NCBI RefSeq assembly: GCF_000325705.1
Contig: NC_019904.1
Span: forward strand, 4,404,001 to 4,468,000
Source: Echinicola vietnamensis DSM 17526
GTDB taxonomy: Bacteria > Bacteroidota > Bacteroidia > Cytophagales > Cyclobacteriaceae
Direction: 5' to 3'
DNA: 64,000 nt
How positions within the stretch are numbered: the stretch's first letter is position 1; the number at the start of each line of letters is the position of its first letter. Shown piece after piece: positions 1 through 8,963 of this stretch. The translations under genes and the position numbers were made by a program. The notes beneath the pieces are model-generated. The model was given only the letters and a program-made list of their open reading frames with translations, was not told the origin of the DNA and searched no databases.

Positions 1-660
1 ATAAGGAAGTGGACTGATAGGCTCCACCAGATGCTCATTGTCTGGAAAATAATAATTCATGAAATACAGCAGCAGGTCCCGCGCTTCCGCATTGAAGTGG
101 GGATACATGGTTACTTTTCCGAAAAGGTATTTTACTTCAGGATGCAGCGCTACCACGGCACCCAATCCATCCCATAGATTGTCCAGGGAGAATATTCCTT
201 TACGATTATCTTTCCTGGGCTGGTATTTTGGCTGCACAAACGACCGCCCCAACTCAATGGTATAGGGAAGGTAATCGGATTTGAATTTATCCGTAAATCT
301 AAACAAGTGCGCTGTGGACAGGTTTACCTCTCCATGGTGATTCAGCCCCGCCTTATTACAGTCGATCAACCGATAACCTGCAATGATCTCTTCCTCCACC
401 GGATTCCAAGCAATCAGCTGTTCGTAACAGTTTTCACAGGTATCATTGTCATCTATATCGAAGGGCAGCCCCGTGCCACCTCCGGCTCCTCTAAAAGTGA
501 CTTCGCGCAGTCGACCTATTTCCCGCATGATGTGCGGGGAGTTATGGTGATTGACCAAGTAGACCTGATTGTCCCCATTGTTCGTATGGCGCAGGAAACG
601 CTCTGGTGTCAGCTCTTTTTTTAAAAGTTCCCTATCTACAGGTGCTATTATCTCTTGCAT
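1..660 (-). CDS. GNAT/hemolysin-type N-acyltransferase, GlsB/OlsB-like (3' end cut by window)
   Basis: I translated this minus-strand frame by hand from the ATG at 658-660. It is open for 220 codons to the window edge without a stop, so the C-terminus is missing. The protein starts MQEIIAPVDRELLKK. It contains the run TFRGAGGGTGLPFDIDD, then an acidic CENCYEQLIAW segment and a motif near IIAGYRLIDC, as in the GNAT-fold hemolysin/OlsB group that N-acylates amino acids. It starts 8 bp after the stop of a PlsC-like acyltransferase on the same strand. In Bacteroides thetaiotaomicron an N-acyltransferase and an O-acyltransferase pair (GlsB/GlsA) makes glycine lipids. I infer the same kind of amino-acid lipid pathway here. 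The acceptor could instead be ornithine. The family call is firmer than the substrate. Confidence 0.75.
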   Translation of the reverse strand, partial: MQEIIAPVDRELLKKELTPERFLRHTNNGDNQVYLVNHHNSPHIMREIGRLREVTFRGAGGGTGLPFDIDDNDTCENCYEQLIAWNPVEEEIIAGYRLIDCNKAGLNHHGEVNLSTAHLFRFTDKFKSDYLPYTIELGRSFVQPKYQPRKDNRKGIFSLDNLWDGLGAVVALHPEVKYLFGKVTMYPHFNAEARDLLLYFMNYYFPDNEHLVEPISPLPY

Positions 661-668
661 AAAAACGG

Positions 669-1517
669 TTAACTTTCTGAGGCCATGGAGTAAACAATGC
701 TCTTTACTTCTGCTGCCCAGTCTTTTTCACTTTTTGTATCATCAAAATACTGGTAAGAAATTGGTTTTCCTACATGTATAGTGACTTTTTTGTTCTTTTG
801 GCCAAACATCTCATCGGCCAAATACATCATTTCAATATTGGCTTTAACACCGATTTTTTTACGGAACTTAGCCAAGTTATAAAAAAAAGAAGAGTTTCTG
901 CCATCAATGTAGACGGGTACGATATCTTTTTTATACTTTTTGGCTTTGGTGATAAAGCTCTTCTTCCATTCTAGGTCACTGATGCCATGGGCCTGTTTTC
1001 TTGAAACCAGTCCTGCAGGAAAAACCAATACGGCATTTTCCCCGGCATAGGTTTCTTCTATCAACCTCGCGGCTTTTCGCCCATGACTGCCATGCTTGTT
1101 TACTGGGACAAACAACGGATCAAAGTTCTTGACATTAGTCAAAATATCATTCACCAAAAACCGAATATCCTGCCGGTACTTGCCGATGGCATGCATAAAG
1201 GCAATTCCATCAAATCCTCCAAGGGGGTGGTTTGACACAAAGATCACCGGTGCTGTTTGGGGGATATTTTCTGCCCCCTTAAGGTCAATTTGGACGCCAA
1301 AATCCAGTATTAAGGCATTGACGAATTCCATCCCGTGCAAATGCCCGTAATCTGCCATCAGCCGATTCACCTCGTCTTCATGGGTGATTTTTCGAATGTA
1401 ATTCAGCACGAAGCCCGGAATCCACTTTAGCAGTTTGGGATTTTTGTCCCGGATGACCTCTTTGATTTCAATAAATTTCTTTTTCGACTCCTCCAATGAC
1501 CAATCGTTTTTGTCCAA
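669..1517 (-). CDS. 1-acyl-sn-glycerol-3-phosphate acyltransferase-like protein (GlsA/OlsA-like)
   Basis: This 282-residue PlsC-fold acyltransferase would move an acyl chain to a hydroxyl acceptor at the inner membrane. The acceptor motif is NHPLGGFDG, which puts five residues between His and Asp instead of the usual four (HX4D). I recall the same spacing in the hemolysin/glycine-lipid branch of the family. The second catalytic block appears as VFPAGLVSRK, replacing the classical FPEG. The N-terminal 90 residues are helical and basic, with no signal peptide. The gene ends 8 bp before the start of the N-acyltransferase, so the two are probably co-transcribed and act one after the other: N-acylation of an amino acid, then O-acylation of the 3-hydroxy fatty acid. 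The lysophospholipid acyltransferase role cannot be excluded. Confidence 0.8.
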   Translation of the reverse strand: MDKNDWSLEESKKKFIEIKEVIRDKNPKLLKWIPGFVLNYIRKITHEDEVNRLMADYGHLHGMEFVNALILDFGVQIDLKGAENIPQTAPVIFVSNHPLGGFDGIAFMHAIGKYRQDIRFLVNDILTNVKNFDPLFVPVNKHGSHGRKAARLIEETYAGENAVLVFPAGLVSRKQAHGISDLEWKKSFITKAKKYKKDIVPVYIDGRNSSFFYNLAKFRKKIGVKANIEMMYLADEMFGQKNKKVTIHVGKPISYQYFDDTKSEKDWAAEVKSIVYSMASES

Positions 1518-1695
1518 GCGTCAAGCCTTTTTCCTGCACATCCCGTAAATTAATAGTTTGATTAACAGGGTCATGCTTCCTATATGGGTGTTAATGGCAA
1601 TTCATTTCAAGCCGTCAAAACGAACTTGAATGGTTAAAAATACAAAAAAATCATAAAGCTACACTTAAAAAATTGTGCAGTTTATCGTCAACTGC

Positions 1696-2517
1696 TCATT
1701 CGATCGTGACCGTAGCCGACAAAACAGGCCCGACCATGTAATATCCCAAAACAGGCGTCTCCCCTTCCACCAATTCGAAATTGCTTGGCGGATTTTGGGG
1801 CGGAGGGGTAAACAGTCCCCCATCATTGTACATAAGTTCTACCAGCCCTTCCAAATAATTATAGGCCCCTTCATTCAAGCGGTAGAGCCCGATGCGCACC
1901 TCATCGCCCTCATCAAAGGGGATGGTCTCTATTTCAAACCCATTCTCGAGTGTTGCCGTCCCGAAGGTATCATCAAACAACAAGTAATCATTTCTGGACA
2001 CCAACAAGGTGTCATTTCGCACCACGCGGACACGGTAAAAATTATCTTCCTCAAAAGGAATCTTGCCATGCAGGGTAATGTAATATCCGGCAGGTCTTAG
2101 CAATCTTTTCTCCTTATAACGGTACGTCAGACTGTCCAGCTCTGGAGCTTCCAGCAACACGCCTGAAGAACGGTAATGGTTCCCGTCCATTCTGACGTGT
2201 AAGGTATAATGTTGCCCTTCAATCCCCCGGTCATTGTATACGGGCAGGTAGGATTTGGTCGGTTCGGAATATTCGAAATCAAAACGGTTATTTCCCTCCT
2301 CATGCACAATGTACACCTCTGCATCGGTCACAGGCCGGTAGGAAGTGGAGTCATAATACGACTGGCTCATCGAAACTTTCACTTGGTTCAAGTTGCTGTT
2401 GGTGGTCCAGATCCCTTCCACCACTGGAAGCGGTGCGGTTTCCCGCAGGTCCAACCTGACCTCCTCTTGGCAGCTCATCAGCATCACCCCTATCATAATG
2501 GCAATTATTCTATGCAT
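1696..2517 (-). CDS. DUF4249 family outer-membrane lipoprotein
   Basis: This 273-residue secreted protein has a lipoprotein signal: a hydrophobic stretch ending in LMSC, with the lipidated Cys at 16. The following sequence matches the DUF4249 family, which in Bacteroidota is encoded next to a TonB-dependent receptor. An N-terminal beta-sandwich-like region (PVVEGIWTTNSN, VYIVHEEGNN) is followed by aromatic strands. The gene starts 5 bp after the stop of the receptor, so the two form one operon. I infer a surface-exposed partner that helps the receptor recognise or hold its ligand, comparable in position to SusD but unrelated in sequence. The ligand is unknown. Confidence 0.8.
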   Translation of the reverse strand: MHRIIAIMIGVMLMSCQEEVRLDLRETAPLPVVEGIWTTNSNLNQVKVSMSQSYYDSTSYRPVTDAEVYIVHEEGNNRFDFEYSEPTKSYLPVYNDRGIEGQHYTLHVRMDGNHYRSSGVLLEAPELDSLTYRYKEKRLLRPAGYYITLHGKIPFEEDNFYRVRVVRNDTLLVSRNDYLLFDDTFGTATLENGFEIETIPFDEGDEVRIGLYRLNEGAYNYLEGLVELMYNDGGLFTPPPQNPPSNFELVEGETPVLGYYMVGPVLSATVTIE

Positions 2518-2522
2518 CGCAT

Positions 2523-4919
2523 TTAAAATTCAAAGTTATAAGAAATAGAAGGTAAAAAGGTGAACAGGTAAGTCATCACCACTCCTGGTCTCCTGGAGTA
2601 AACCATTCCATCGGAGTCTGAATCGTAATGAATATCATTGTTTACGATATCCTTAAACTGGTAAGAATAGGGATTTTTTCTCCCGTAAACATTATAGATA
2701 CTGACATTCCAGCTTCCCCTCCATTTTTTGCCTTTGTCCTTGTTCTTCCAGGTAACGGCCAAATCCATCCGGTGATAATCCGGAAACCGGTCCTCGTTCC
2801 GCAAGGTCCCATATAGTGGCATCTCCTGATTGTCTACGGAGTAAGTCCCCACGGGAAGGCTCACCGCTTGCCCTGTGGAGTACACAAAGGTCATATTAGC
2901 GGTCAACCGCTCACTGAACTCATGCTGCAATACCAGTGAAATATCATGGGGCCGATCATAACGCGGATTGTAGGGTTTACCCTCACTGATGCCGGCGATT
3001 TCCCGAAAGGTCCTCGAATAAGTATACCCGAACCATCCCGTGGTGGGGCCTACATTCTTCTTCAGCAAAAACTCACCGCCATAGGACCATCCTCTGCCAT
3101 CCAACACTTCTGTTTCCAAATGATCCGTAAAAAGCACATCAGCTCCTTGCTTTACATCAATGATCCGATCGTATTCTTTATAATACCCCTCCAAAGACAC
3201 TTCCCAATCGCCGCCTTGAATCGTTTTGTAAATCCCCGCAGAATACTGGTCCGAGGTGATCGGATGGATGTATTCATTGGCAAGTGTCCATCGGTCTATT
3301 GGTAAGCCTGCGGAGCTGTTGGAAGCCACCTGAAGGTATTGGTAATTTCGGTTATAGGCACTTTTGAAAGAAACGTTGTCGGTAATCTTATAGCGCAAAG
3401 CAATCCGCGGTTCTTTGCCTTGATAGAATTTCATGGGGCGCAATTTATCGTAGAACACGGTATCGATGATTTCTCCGCTTTCCCTACCGGGTCCTTCATC
3501 GTAGCGATATTCTGCGCCTTTGCCGATCTGGGCGTACAAGCTCCATCGCAGCCCCCCTTCCACTTTAAGCTTTGGGGTGACTTCCAGTTCTCCAGAAACA
3601 AAAAAGTCCTGCTGCAGGGCATTGCCTGGATTGGTCGTGATCGGGGTAATTTGGCTTCCCGGGGCCGTACTCATTTCCACCGGGGAAATGTGATAATACC
3701 GGGTATGGGCACCGGCTTCAAAAACGGCCTTATCGCTGGGTATCATGGTAAAAAACCACCGCAGCCCTCCTTCTGACAATAAGCTGCTCCAGCTGAACCC
3801 GTTGTCTTGGTCCATGATATCGATCATATAATCGTATCGGGAATAGTATCCATTGACATCGAGAAAAGTCTTTTTATTAAAGGTCTTTTGCCACTGGGCA
3901 GCATTGATCCAGTTTTTCCAACCAAAGCCAAACATGTCCCCCGCCTGCAAATAGTCCCGGCCATAGTAACTGGAAATGCTGATTTTATCCTTTGGGGAGG
4001 GCCTAAAAGTCATCTTACCGCCCAAGTCATAAAAATACAGCCGATTACTGTTGATCTCTTCGTTATTGGAGAGTTTCAGAAACAGGTCCGCATAGGTCCT
4101 TCTTCCGGTAAGCACAAAAGATGACTTATCTGAAAACAGCGGTCCATCCACCGTGATCTTGGAACTGATATTCCCAATCCCCCCTGCTCCATGGATCCTG
4201 TCTGTACGCCCCTCTTTCATGGAAATGTCCACCACGGACGATAACCTGCCGCCATAAGTTGCCGGGATATTCCCCTTATAGAGGTCCACTTCATCCAAGG
4301 CATCTGGATTAAACACAGAAAAGAAACCAAAAAAATGGGAGGGATTATAAACAGGAGCTCCATCCAACTGGATAAGGTTTTGGTCCGAACTGCCACCGCG
4401 GACAAATAAGCCCGTCGTCCCCTCTCCTGCGGTCTGGATACCGGGAAGCAGCTGGAGCCCACGGAGCACGTCCACTTCACCAAATAAACTGGGGATGGAT
4501 TTTAAGGCCTCCACTGGAACGATATTTCTGCCCATGTCCACACTTTGGGTAATGACTTCTTCATGTTTCCCTTCCACGACCACCTCCGCAAGCCCTTCGG
4601 CGGATGAGGAAAGCCCCACGGTCAACTTGCTCTCCCTATCTTCCTTCCCTATCCGAATTTCCTTTTTTCCAAACCCCAAATATGACACGACCAAGGTCCG
4701 GGGCACGTGGGTCAATGGCAATGCAAAAGCACCATCTTCATCACTGACAACCCCCTCATTTGCTGCCGTTTTCCAATAGACAGAAGCACCAATCAGTTTT
4801 TCCCCGCTATCTTGGTCGACCACCTCTCCTCGAAGGATGGCCGTTTCTTGCCCCATGACCAAATGAGGAGTTCCCCAAACGGTCATCACCATTATCCAAA
4901 AGGATATAAGCTTTTTCAT
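2523..4919 (-). CDS. TonB-dependent receptor with N-terminal carboxypeptidase-like regulatory domain
   Basis: This 798-residue outer-membrane receptor takes up an unknown ligand with TonB energy. I start it at MKKLISFWIMVM (4919) because this gives a normal signal peptide ending near VMGQ. The open frame extends 30 codons further upstream but that extension is hydrophilic. After the signal comes a CarboxypepD_reg-like domain (AILRGEVVDQDSGEKLIGAS), then a plug domain with FVRGGSSDQNLIQLDGAPVY, then a long beta-barrel ending in aromatic FEF. It is followed 5 bp later by a DUF4249 lipoprotein. It lacks the long N-terminal extension of SusC proteins, and no sugar-degrading enzyme is adjacent. 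The substrate therefore cannot be guessed. Confidence 0.9.
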   Translation of the reverse strand: MKKLISFWIMVMTVWGTPHLVMGQETAILRGEVVDQDSGEKLIGASVYWKTAANEGVVSDEDGAFALPLTHVPRTLVVSYLGFGKKEIRIGKEDRESKLTVGLSSSAEGLAEVVVEGKHEEVITQSVDMGRNIVPVEALKSIPSLFGEVDVLRGLQLLPGIQTAGEGTTGLFVRGGSSDQNLIQLDGAPVYNPSHFFGFFSVFNPDALDEVDLYKGNIPATYGGRLSSVVDISMKEGRTDRIHGAGGIGNISSKITVDGPLFSDKSSFVLTGRRTYADLFLKLSNNEEINSNRLYFYDLGGKMTFRPSPKDKISISSYYGRDYLQAGDMFGFGWKNWINAAQWQKTFNKKTFLDVNGYYSRYDYMIDIMDQDNGFSWSSLLSEGGLRWFFTMIPSDKAVFEAGAHTRYYHISPVEMSTAPGSQITPITTNPGNALQQDFFVSGELEVTPKLKVEGGLRWSLYAQIGKGAEYRYDEGPGRESGEIIDTVFYDKLRPMKFYQGKEPRIALRYKITDNVSFKSAYNRNYQYLQVASNSSAGLPIDRWTLANEYIHPITSDQYSAGIYKTIQGGDWEVSLEGYYKEYDRIIDVKQGADVLFTDHLETEVLDGRGWSYGGEFLLKKNVGPTTGWFGYTYSRTFREIAGISEGKPYNPRYDRPHDISLVLQHEFSERLTANMTFVYSTGQAVSLPVGTYSVDNQEMPLYGTLRNEDRFPDYHRMDLAVTWKNKDKGKKWRGSWNVSIYNVYGRKNPYSYQFKDIVNNDIHYDSDSDGMVYSRRPGVVMTYLFTFLPSISYNFEF

Positions 4920-5208
4920 GTCTCTTCTTTTGCCCTTTTCATGTTGAGCGTCCTTAACTTTAAGTGAACTTCTGGAGCAATTTACTTGCCTATTCTTGAT
5001 CGATGACATTAAGATATCTGATTCTCCGCAATTATACCAATAACTCGCTTGGGCAGTGACCCCTTCATCAACGTAACGTATGAAATGCTTGCGTCGGGAG
5101 ACGGCGGTTTCCCTCCTTTGTACTCCATTGCGAAAGCACTTACCGGACCTTTCATGATAATTTATCGGCAGTTGTTTCGTTTTGAATTAAAATTCCTAAT
5201 TTCAAGGC

Positions 5209-6174
5209 ATGATTTGGGCATATCCTGACTTAACATTAATTGGTATACTCGCCGCCGTATTTGGGGCGCTTTATTTTCTTTACCTTGTGCGTTTCTATCG
5301 CATCAATAAAAGGCTGAAGGTCAAAAAACACCGCTTGCTAATGAAGATGGGCTTGCGGATCGTGTACTTTTTGCTCTTCTTGGTAGCACTGGCGGGACCT
5401 TCCGTGGGCAACGCCACCAAAGAAATCAAACAAGAAGGCAAGGACCTGTTCATTGCGATCGACCTGTCCCAATCCATGAATGCCGCGGACATCAGTCCTT
5501 CCAGGCTCCAGCGGGTGAAATTTGAGCTGAAAAACCTCATTAAAAATTTCAGCTCCGACCGTATCGGCCTGATCATCTTTAGTTCGGAGGCTTTTATCCA
5601 ATGTCCGCTGACCTTTGACCAGAATGTCCTGCAGCTGCACCTGGACGGCCTGAACACCAACTTGGTGCCCAACTATGGTACGGACATCGCGGCGCCATTG
5701 GCACTGGCCATCCAGAAATTCCATACAGACGAAAACCAAGATCCAAAATCCAAATCCATCGTGCTGATCAGTGACGGGGAGAATTTTGGAGACAACCTTA
5801 ACAATATCCTGGACCAGCTAAAGGATGAAGGCATTAGGGTCTTCAGCCTTGGCGTAGGTACAGAAAAGGGCAGCACCATCCCCAAAGGAAACGGTGTGAT
5901 CATGGACGAATCTTCCAATGCGCCAGCGGTCAGCAAACTGAGCTCAAAAACCTTGAAAAGAATTGCCAGTGAAACCAATGGCCAGTATTTTGAAATCAGT
6001 GACGAAAATCAGGAGATTCCGCAGCTGATTTCTTCCATCGAAAAGCTGGAAGGCGCCGTCACTGGTTCCAGAACAGTAGAAGCTTCTGCCAATAAGTATT
6101 TTTACTTCTTGCTGGCAGCACTTGGCTTGGCAATACTCGATATGATCTTGCCCCTGAAAACCATCAGTATGTAA
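5209..6174 (+). CDS. VWA-domain membrane protein, BatA/BatB-like
   Basis: This 321-residue protein has two N-terminal membrane helices (about residues 8-28 and 48-65), a periplasmic-facing von Willebrand A domain, and a C-terminal helix (about 297-315). The metal site is intact: DLSQS at 85-89, Thr158 in YGTDIAAPL and Asp189 in ISDGENFGD. This layout matches BatA/BatB of the aerotolerance (Bat) operon, thought to work with TPR proteins in the envelope. Two TPR genes follow, the first 23 bp downstream. MoxR, DUF58, the second VWA paralogue and BatD, usually in the same operon, are absent here. The first gene starts about 290 bp from the divergent TonB receptor. Confidence 0.85.
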   Translation: MIWAYPDLTLIGILAAVFGALYFLYLVRFYRINKRLKVKKHRLLMKMGLRIVYFLLFLVALAGPSVGNATKEIKQEGKDLFIAIDLSQSMNAADISPSRLQRVKFELKNLIKNFSSDRIGLIIFSSEAFIQCPLTFDQNVLQLHLDGLNTNLVPNYGTDIAAPLALAIQKFHTDENQDPKSKSIVLISDGENFGDNLNNILDQLKDEGIRVFSLGVGTEKGSTIPKGNGVIMDESSNAPAVSKLSSKTLKRIASETNGQYFEISDENQEIPQLISSIEKLEGAVTGSRTVEASANKYFYFLLAALGLAILDMILPLKTISM

Positions 6175-6197
6175 CTTTAAATGCCCGAAAAGGAAAT

Positions 6198-6845
6198 ATG
6201 AACAAAATACTTCTGGCAACATTACTGCTTATTCCCGCTTCGTGGTCAAAGATTTCGGAGAAAAATGCCGCCATCGATTTGGCTGCCGAAAAATACAAGG
6301 TAGCCGAATACGAGGAATCCGTTCGCCAGCACCTTGCCTTGCTGAATGAACATGGCATCACCGCCCCTGAAGCCAATTTTGACCTGGCATTGAGTTATCA
6401 GTTTAACGGGCAGGAAGAAGAAGCCAAGAAAAAGTACCTGGAAATGACGGGTGCAGCGAAGCATCACATCGCCAGCGCAGCTGCTAATCAAAATGGGGTG
6501 CTGCTGGGCAGGGATAAAAAATACGAAGAAGCCTTGGCTGCTTTTAAGACCGCCTTGATAAAAGACCCTACCAACGAAACTGCCCGCTATAACTATGAAC
6601 TGCTGGCACGGTGGCTGGACAAGAACCAGGATCAGCAAGACCAAGAAAATCAAGATGACAACAAACAGGAGCCTTCCAATTACGCCAAGCGAATGAAAGC
6701 GGAAGCCGATAAGCTGGTGGACCAGTTCAAATTCCAAGAGGCACTGGATGTCATGGCCAAAGCTTTGGAAATCGATGAAACTGTTTCGCACTATCAGGAG
6801 TTTATAAAGAACCTAGGAGACATCAATGAAATCAATGCAAATTAA
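6198..6845 (+). CDS. TPR-repeat protein of the Bat operon
   Basis: This 215-residue protein starts with a short signal-like hydrophobic stretch (MNKILLATLLLIPASW). It then carries tetratricopeptide-like helices: A-x-x-K-Y-K-x-A-E-Y-E-E-S near the start, KKYEEALAAFKTALIKDP near the middle, and FQEALDVMAKALEID near the end. A Gln/Asp/Asn-rich linker (roughly 140-155) separates the last repeat. Its 3' end overlaps the next gene by 20 bp in another frame, so translation is probably coupled. Position between a VWA protein and a BatC-like protein suggests a periplasmic scaffold for the VWA protein. The exact function is unknown. Confidence 0.75.
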   Translation: MNKILLATLLLIPASWSKISEKNAAIDLAAEKYKVAEYEESVRQHLALLNEHGITAPEANFDLALSYQFNGQEEEAKKKYLEMTGAAKHHIASAAANQNGVLLGRDKKYEEALAAFKTALIKDPTNETARYNYELLARWLDKNQDQQDQENQDDNKQEPSNYAKRMKAEADKLVDQFKFQEALDVMAKALEIDETVSHYQEFIKNLGDINEINAN

Positions 6846-7497
6846 CATAACGTCTTTTTCTGGCCTGATGGCCCTGATGCTGGTGGCGACCCTCCAGGCA
6901 TCTGCCCAATCGGCAGACACGTATTTTAATCAAGCGGCCAAGAACTATGTGCATGCCGATTATGCCGGTGTAGGCCAGACCTTGGCAGAGGGACTGCAGA
7001 AATTCCCCGATGATCCCAAGCTCAATGCCCTGAAAGAAAAGCTGCAAGACGATCAAGAAAAGCAAAACCAAGAGCAGGAGCAAAAGGATCAGCAGGACCA
7101 GCAGCAGCAAGATCAACAAAACCAAGACCAGCAACAGCAGGGAGACGAAAACCAGCAGCAAGAAGACCAAGGGCAGCAGGAGAAAGAATCCAAGGATGGC
7201 CAAGGGGAAGAGCAAACCCAAGAAGATGGGGCCCAAGAATCCGATAAAATGGATGAAAAAAGAGGCGAAAAATCCCAAAATCAGGAAGCTTCGGAGGAAT
7301 CTTCCGATATGGAAAGCGACCTCAGCGAACGTGAAAAAGCCATGGAAGCGCTTCGCCAAAAACTCCAGCAGATGAATATCTCTCCAGAGCAAGCCAAACA
7401 AATCTTGGATGCCATGGACAATGCCGAAATGCGCTATATCCAGCAAACCAGAAAAAAACCAAGCAAACGGCCTGATAAGAATTTACCGGATTGGTAA
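6826..7497 (+). CDS. BatC-like TPR protein with a long Gln/Glu-rich linker
   Basis: This 223-residue protein has a signal peptide ending near LQASAQ, a TPR-like segment (residues 30-70), and about 90 residues made almost only of Q, E, D, N and K. The C-terminal segment then reads ISPEQAKQILDAMDNAE, followed by a basic tail ending LPDW, as in BatC proteins. It overlaps the upstream TPR gene by 20 bp and closes the operon. The low-complexity linker produces a long leucine-rich open frame on the opposite strand, which is only a shadow. The domain order fits an extended periplasmic adaptor. The biochemical role of BatC is not established. Confidence 0.8.
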   Translation: MKSMQINITSFSGLMALMLVATLQASAQSADTYFNQAAKNYVHADYAGVGQTLAEGLQKFPDDPKLNALKEKLQDDQEKQNQEQEQKDQQDQQQQDQQNQDQQQQGDENQQQEDQGQQEKESKDGQGEEQTQEDGAQESDKMDEKRGEKSQNQEASEESSDMESDLSEREKAMEALRQKLQQMNISPEQAKQILDAMDNAEMRYIQQTRKKPSKRPDKNLPDW

Positions 7498-7710
7498 GTT
7501 ATGAGTCTTTGGTCCGGAGTTTTGAGGCTTGAGTATATAGTTTCTCTTACAGGAGAGGTTAAATGGGATAGTAACTCCTCGTCATAGCCAACACATAACA
7601 ACAGTAGGGACGTAAAAGCTAAATTGGAAACATGAAACCTATCATCGTACCAAAAAACTTGCAGCCCTGCAACTTTCAAACATTTTAACCTCAACAACCC
7701 ATAAACCCAA

Positions 7711-8892
7711 ATGAAAGAAGTTTATATCATCTCAGCCGTACGGACTCCCTTGGGGAGTTTTGGCGGCAAACTGTCCGGACTCACCGCGGTAGAACTCGGC
7801 GCCCAAGCCATCAAAGGCGCTTTGGGACGGGCACAAGTCACCCCAGAACAAGTCGATGAAGTGATCATGGGAAACGTCCTGTCGGCCAACCTTGGTCAGG
7901 CACCTGCTCGCCAAGCGGCCATAGGTGCCGGTATTGGCTACCATGTTCCCTGCACCACGGTAAACAAAGTCTGTGCATCGGGCATGAAGTCGGTGATGTT
8001 TGCTGCCCAGTCCATCATGACGGGCCAAAGTGACATCATCGTGGCCGGCGGCATGGAAAGCATGTCCAATGTCCCCTACTACATTCCCAAAGCCCGCTTC
8101 GGCTATAAATTTGGCAATGGGGAATTTGTCGACGGCCTCGCCAAGGACGGCCTGCATGAAGTGTACTACAATTTCCCCATGGGCAATTGTGCGGATAACA
8201 CCGCCAAGGAAAAAAACATCAGCCGTGAAGCGCAGGACGAATATGCCATTCAATCCTACCGACGTGCTGCCGAAGCTTGGAAAGCACAGGCATTTCAGGA
8301 CGAAGTGATTCCCGTAACCTTCAAGAGCAGGAAAGGAGAAAGCATCACCGTGGACGAGGACGAGGAATACCAAAACGTCCTGTTCGAAAAAATCCCTTCC
8401 TTGCGTCCGGTGTTTGACAAGGAAGGTACGGTCACCGCAGCCAACGCTTCCACCATGAACGACGGCGCCGCTGCACTGGTCTTGATGAGCAAGGAAAAGG
8501 CCGAAGCCCTAGGCCTCCAACCCGTTGCCAAAATCCTTGGCTTTGCCGATGCGGCCACGGATCCGATTTGGTTTACCACGGCGCCCGCTTTGGCCATCCC
8601 AAAGGCCCTTAAAAACGCAGGTATACAAGCAGAAGCGGTGGACTATTATGAGATCAATGAAGCCTTCTCTGCCGTGGCCCTTGCCAACCAGCAGGAGCTG
8701 AACATCCCAAATGACCGCCTAAACGTCTTTGGAGGAGCCGTTTCCCTCGGCCATCCGCTAGGCGCTTCCGGTGCGCGGATCATGGCCACCTTACATTCAG
8801 TTTTGCGGCAAAAAGGCGGCAAAATCGGTGTGGCCGGCATCTGCAATGGCGGTGGTGGTGCTTCTGCCATGGTCATCGAAAACCTCAGGTGA
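7711..8892 (+). CDS. acetyl-CoA C-acetyltransferase (thiolase)
   Basis: This 393-residue thiolase joins two acetyl-CoA to acetoacetyl-CoA or cleaves 3-ketoacyl-CoA. The nucleophile is Cys88 in VNKVCASGMK. The C-terminal His lies in GHPLGASGAR and the second Cys in GICNGGGGASA, so all catalytic residues are present. NEAFSAVALA, the other active-site block, is intact. Length is normal for a soluble tetrameric thiolase. It sits alone, 213 bp after the Bat-like genes and 71 bp before a repeat protein, with no beta-oxidation or polyhydroxybutyrate genes alongside. The direction of the reaction in the cell therefore cannot be told. Confidence 0.95.
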   Translation: MKEVYIISAVRTPLGSFGGKLSGLTAVELGAQAIKGALGRAQVTPEQVDEVIMGNVLSANLGQAPARQAAIGAGIGYHVPCTTVNKVCASGMKSVMFAAQSIMTGQSDIIVAGGMESMSNVPYYIPKARFGYKFGNGEFVDGLAKDGLHEVYYNFPMGNCADNTAKEKNISREAQDEYAIQSYRRAAEAWKAQAFQDEVIPVTFKSRKGESITVDEDEEYQNVLFEKIPSLRPVFDKEGTVTAANASTMNDGAAALVLMSKEKAEALGLQPVAKILGFADAATDPIWFTTAPALAIPKALKNAGIQAEAVDYYEINEAFSAVALANQQELNIPNDRLNVFGGAVSLGHPLGASGARIMATLHSVLRQKGGKIGVAGICNGGGGASAMVIENLR

Positions 8893-8963
8893 TCCTTAGC
8901 TGAAACCGTCCAAGATAGCCATTTGATCTATCCATTCGAGCATTTGAACGTCCCTAAAACGAC

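Noticed and set aside
5010..5208. Extra small gene between the TonB receptor and the VWA gene
   Set aside because: No frame with a plausible start and protein-like sequence is present; the stretch is a divergent promoter region.
6832..7446. Long leucine-rich frame on the minus strand
   Set aside because: It is the mirror of the Gln/Glu-rich linker of the BatC-like gene. CTG/TTG codons opposite CAG/CAA produce it, and no membrane-protein pattern holds beyond that.
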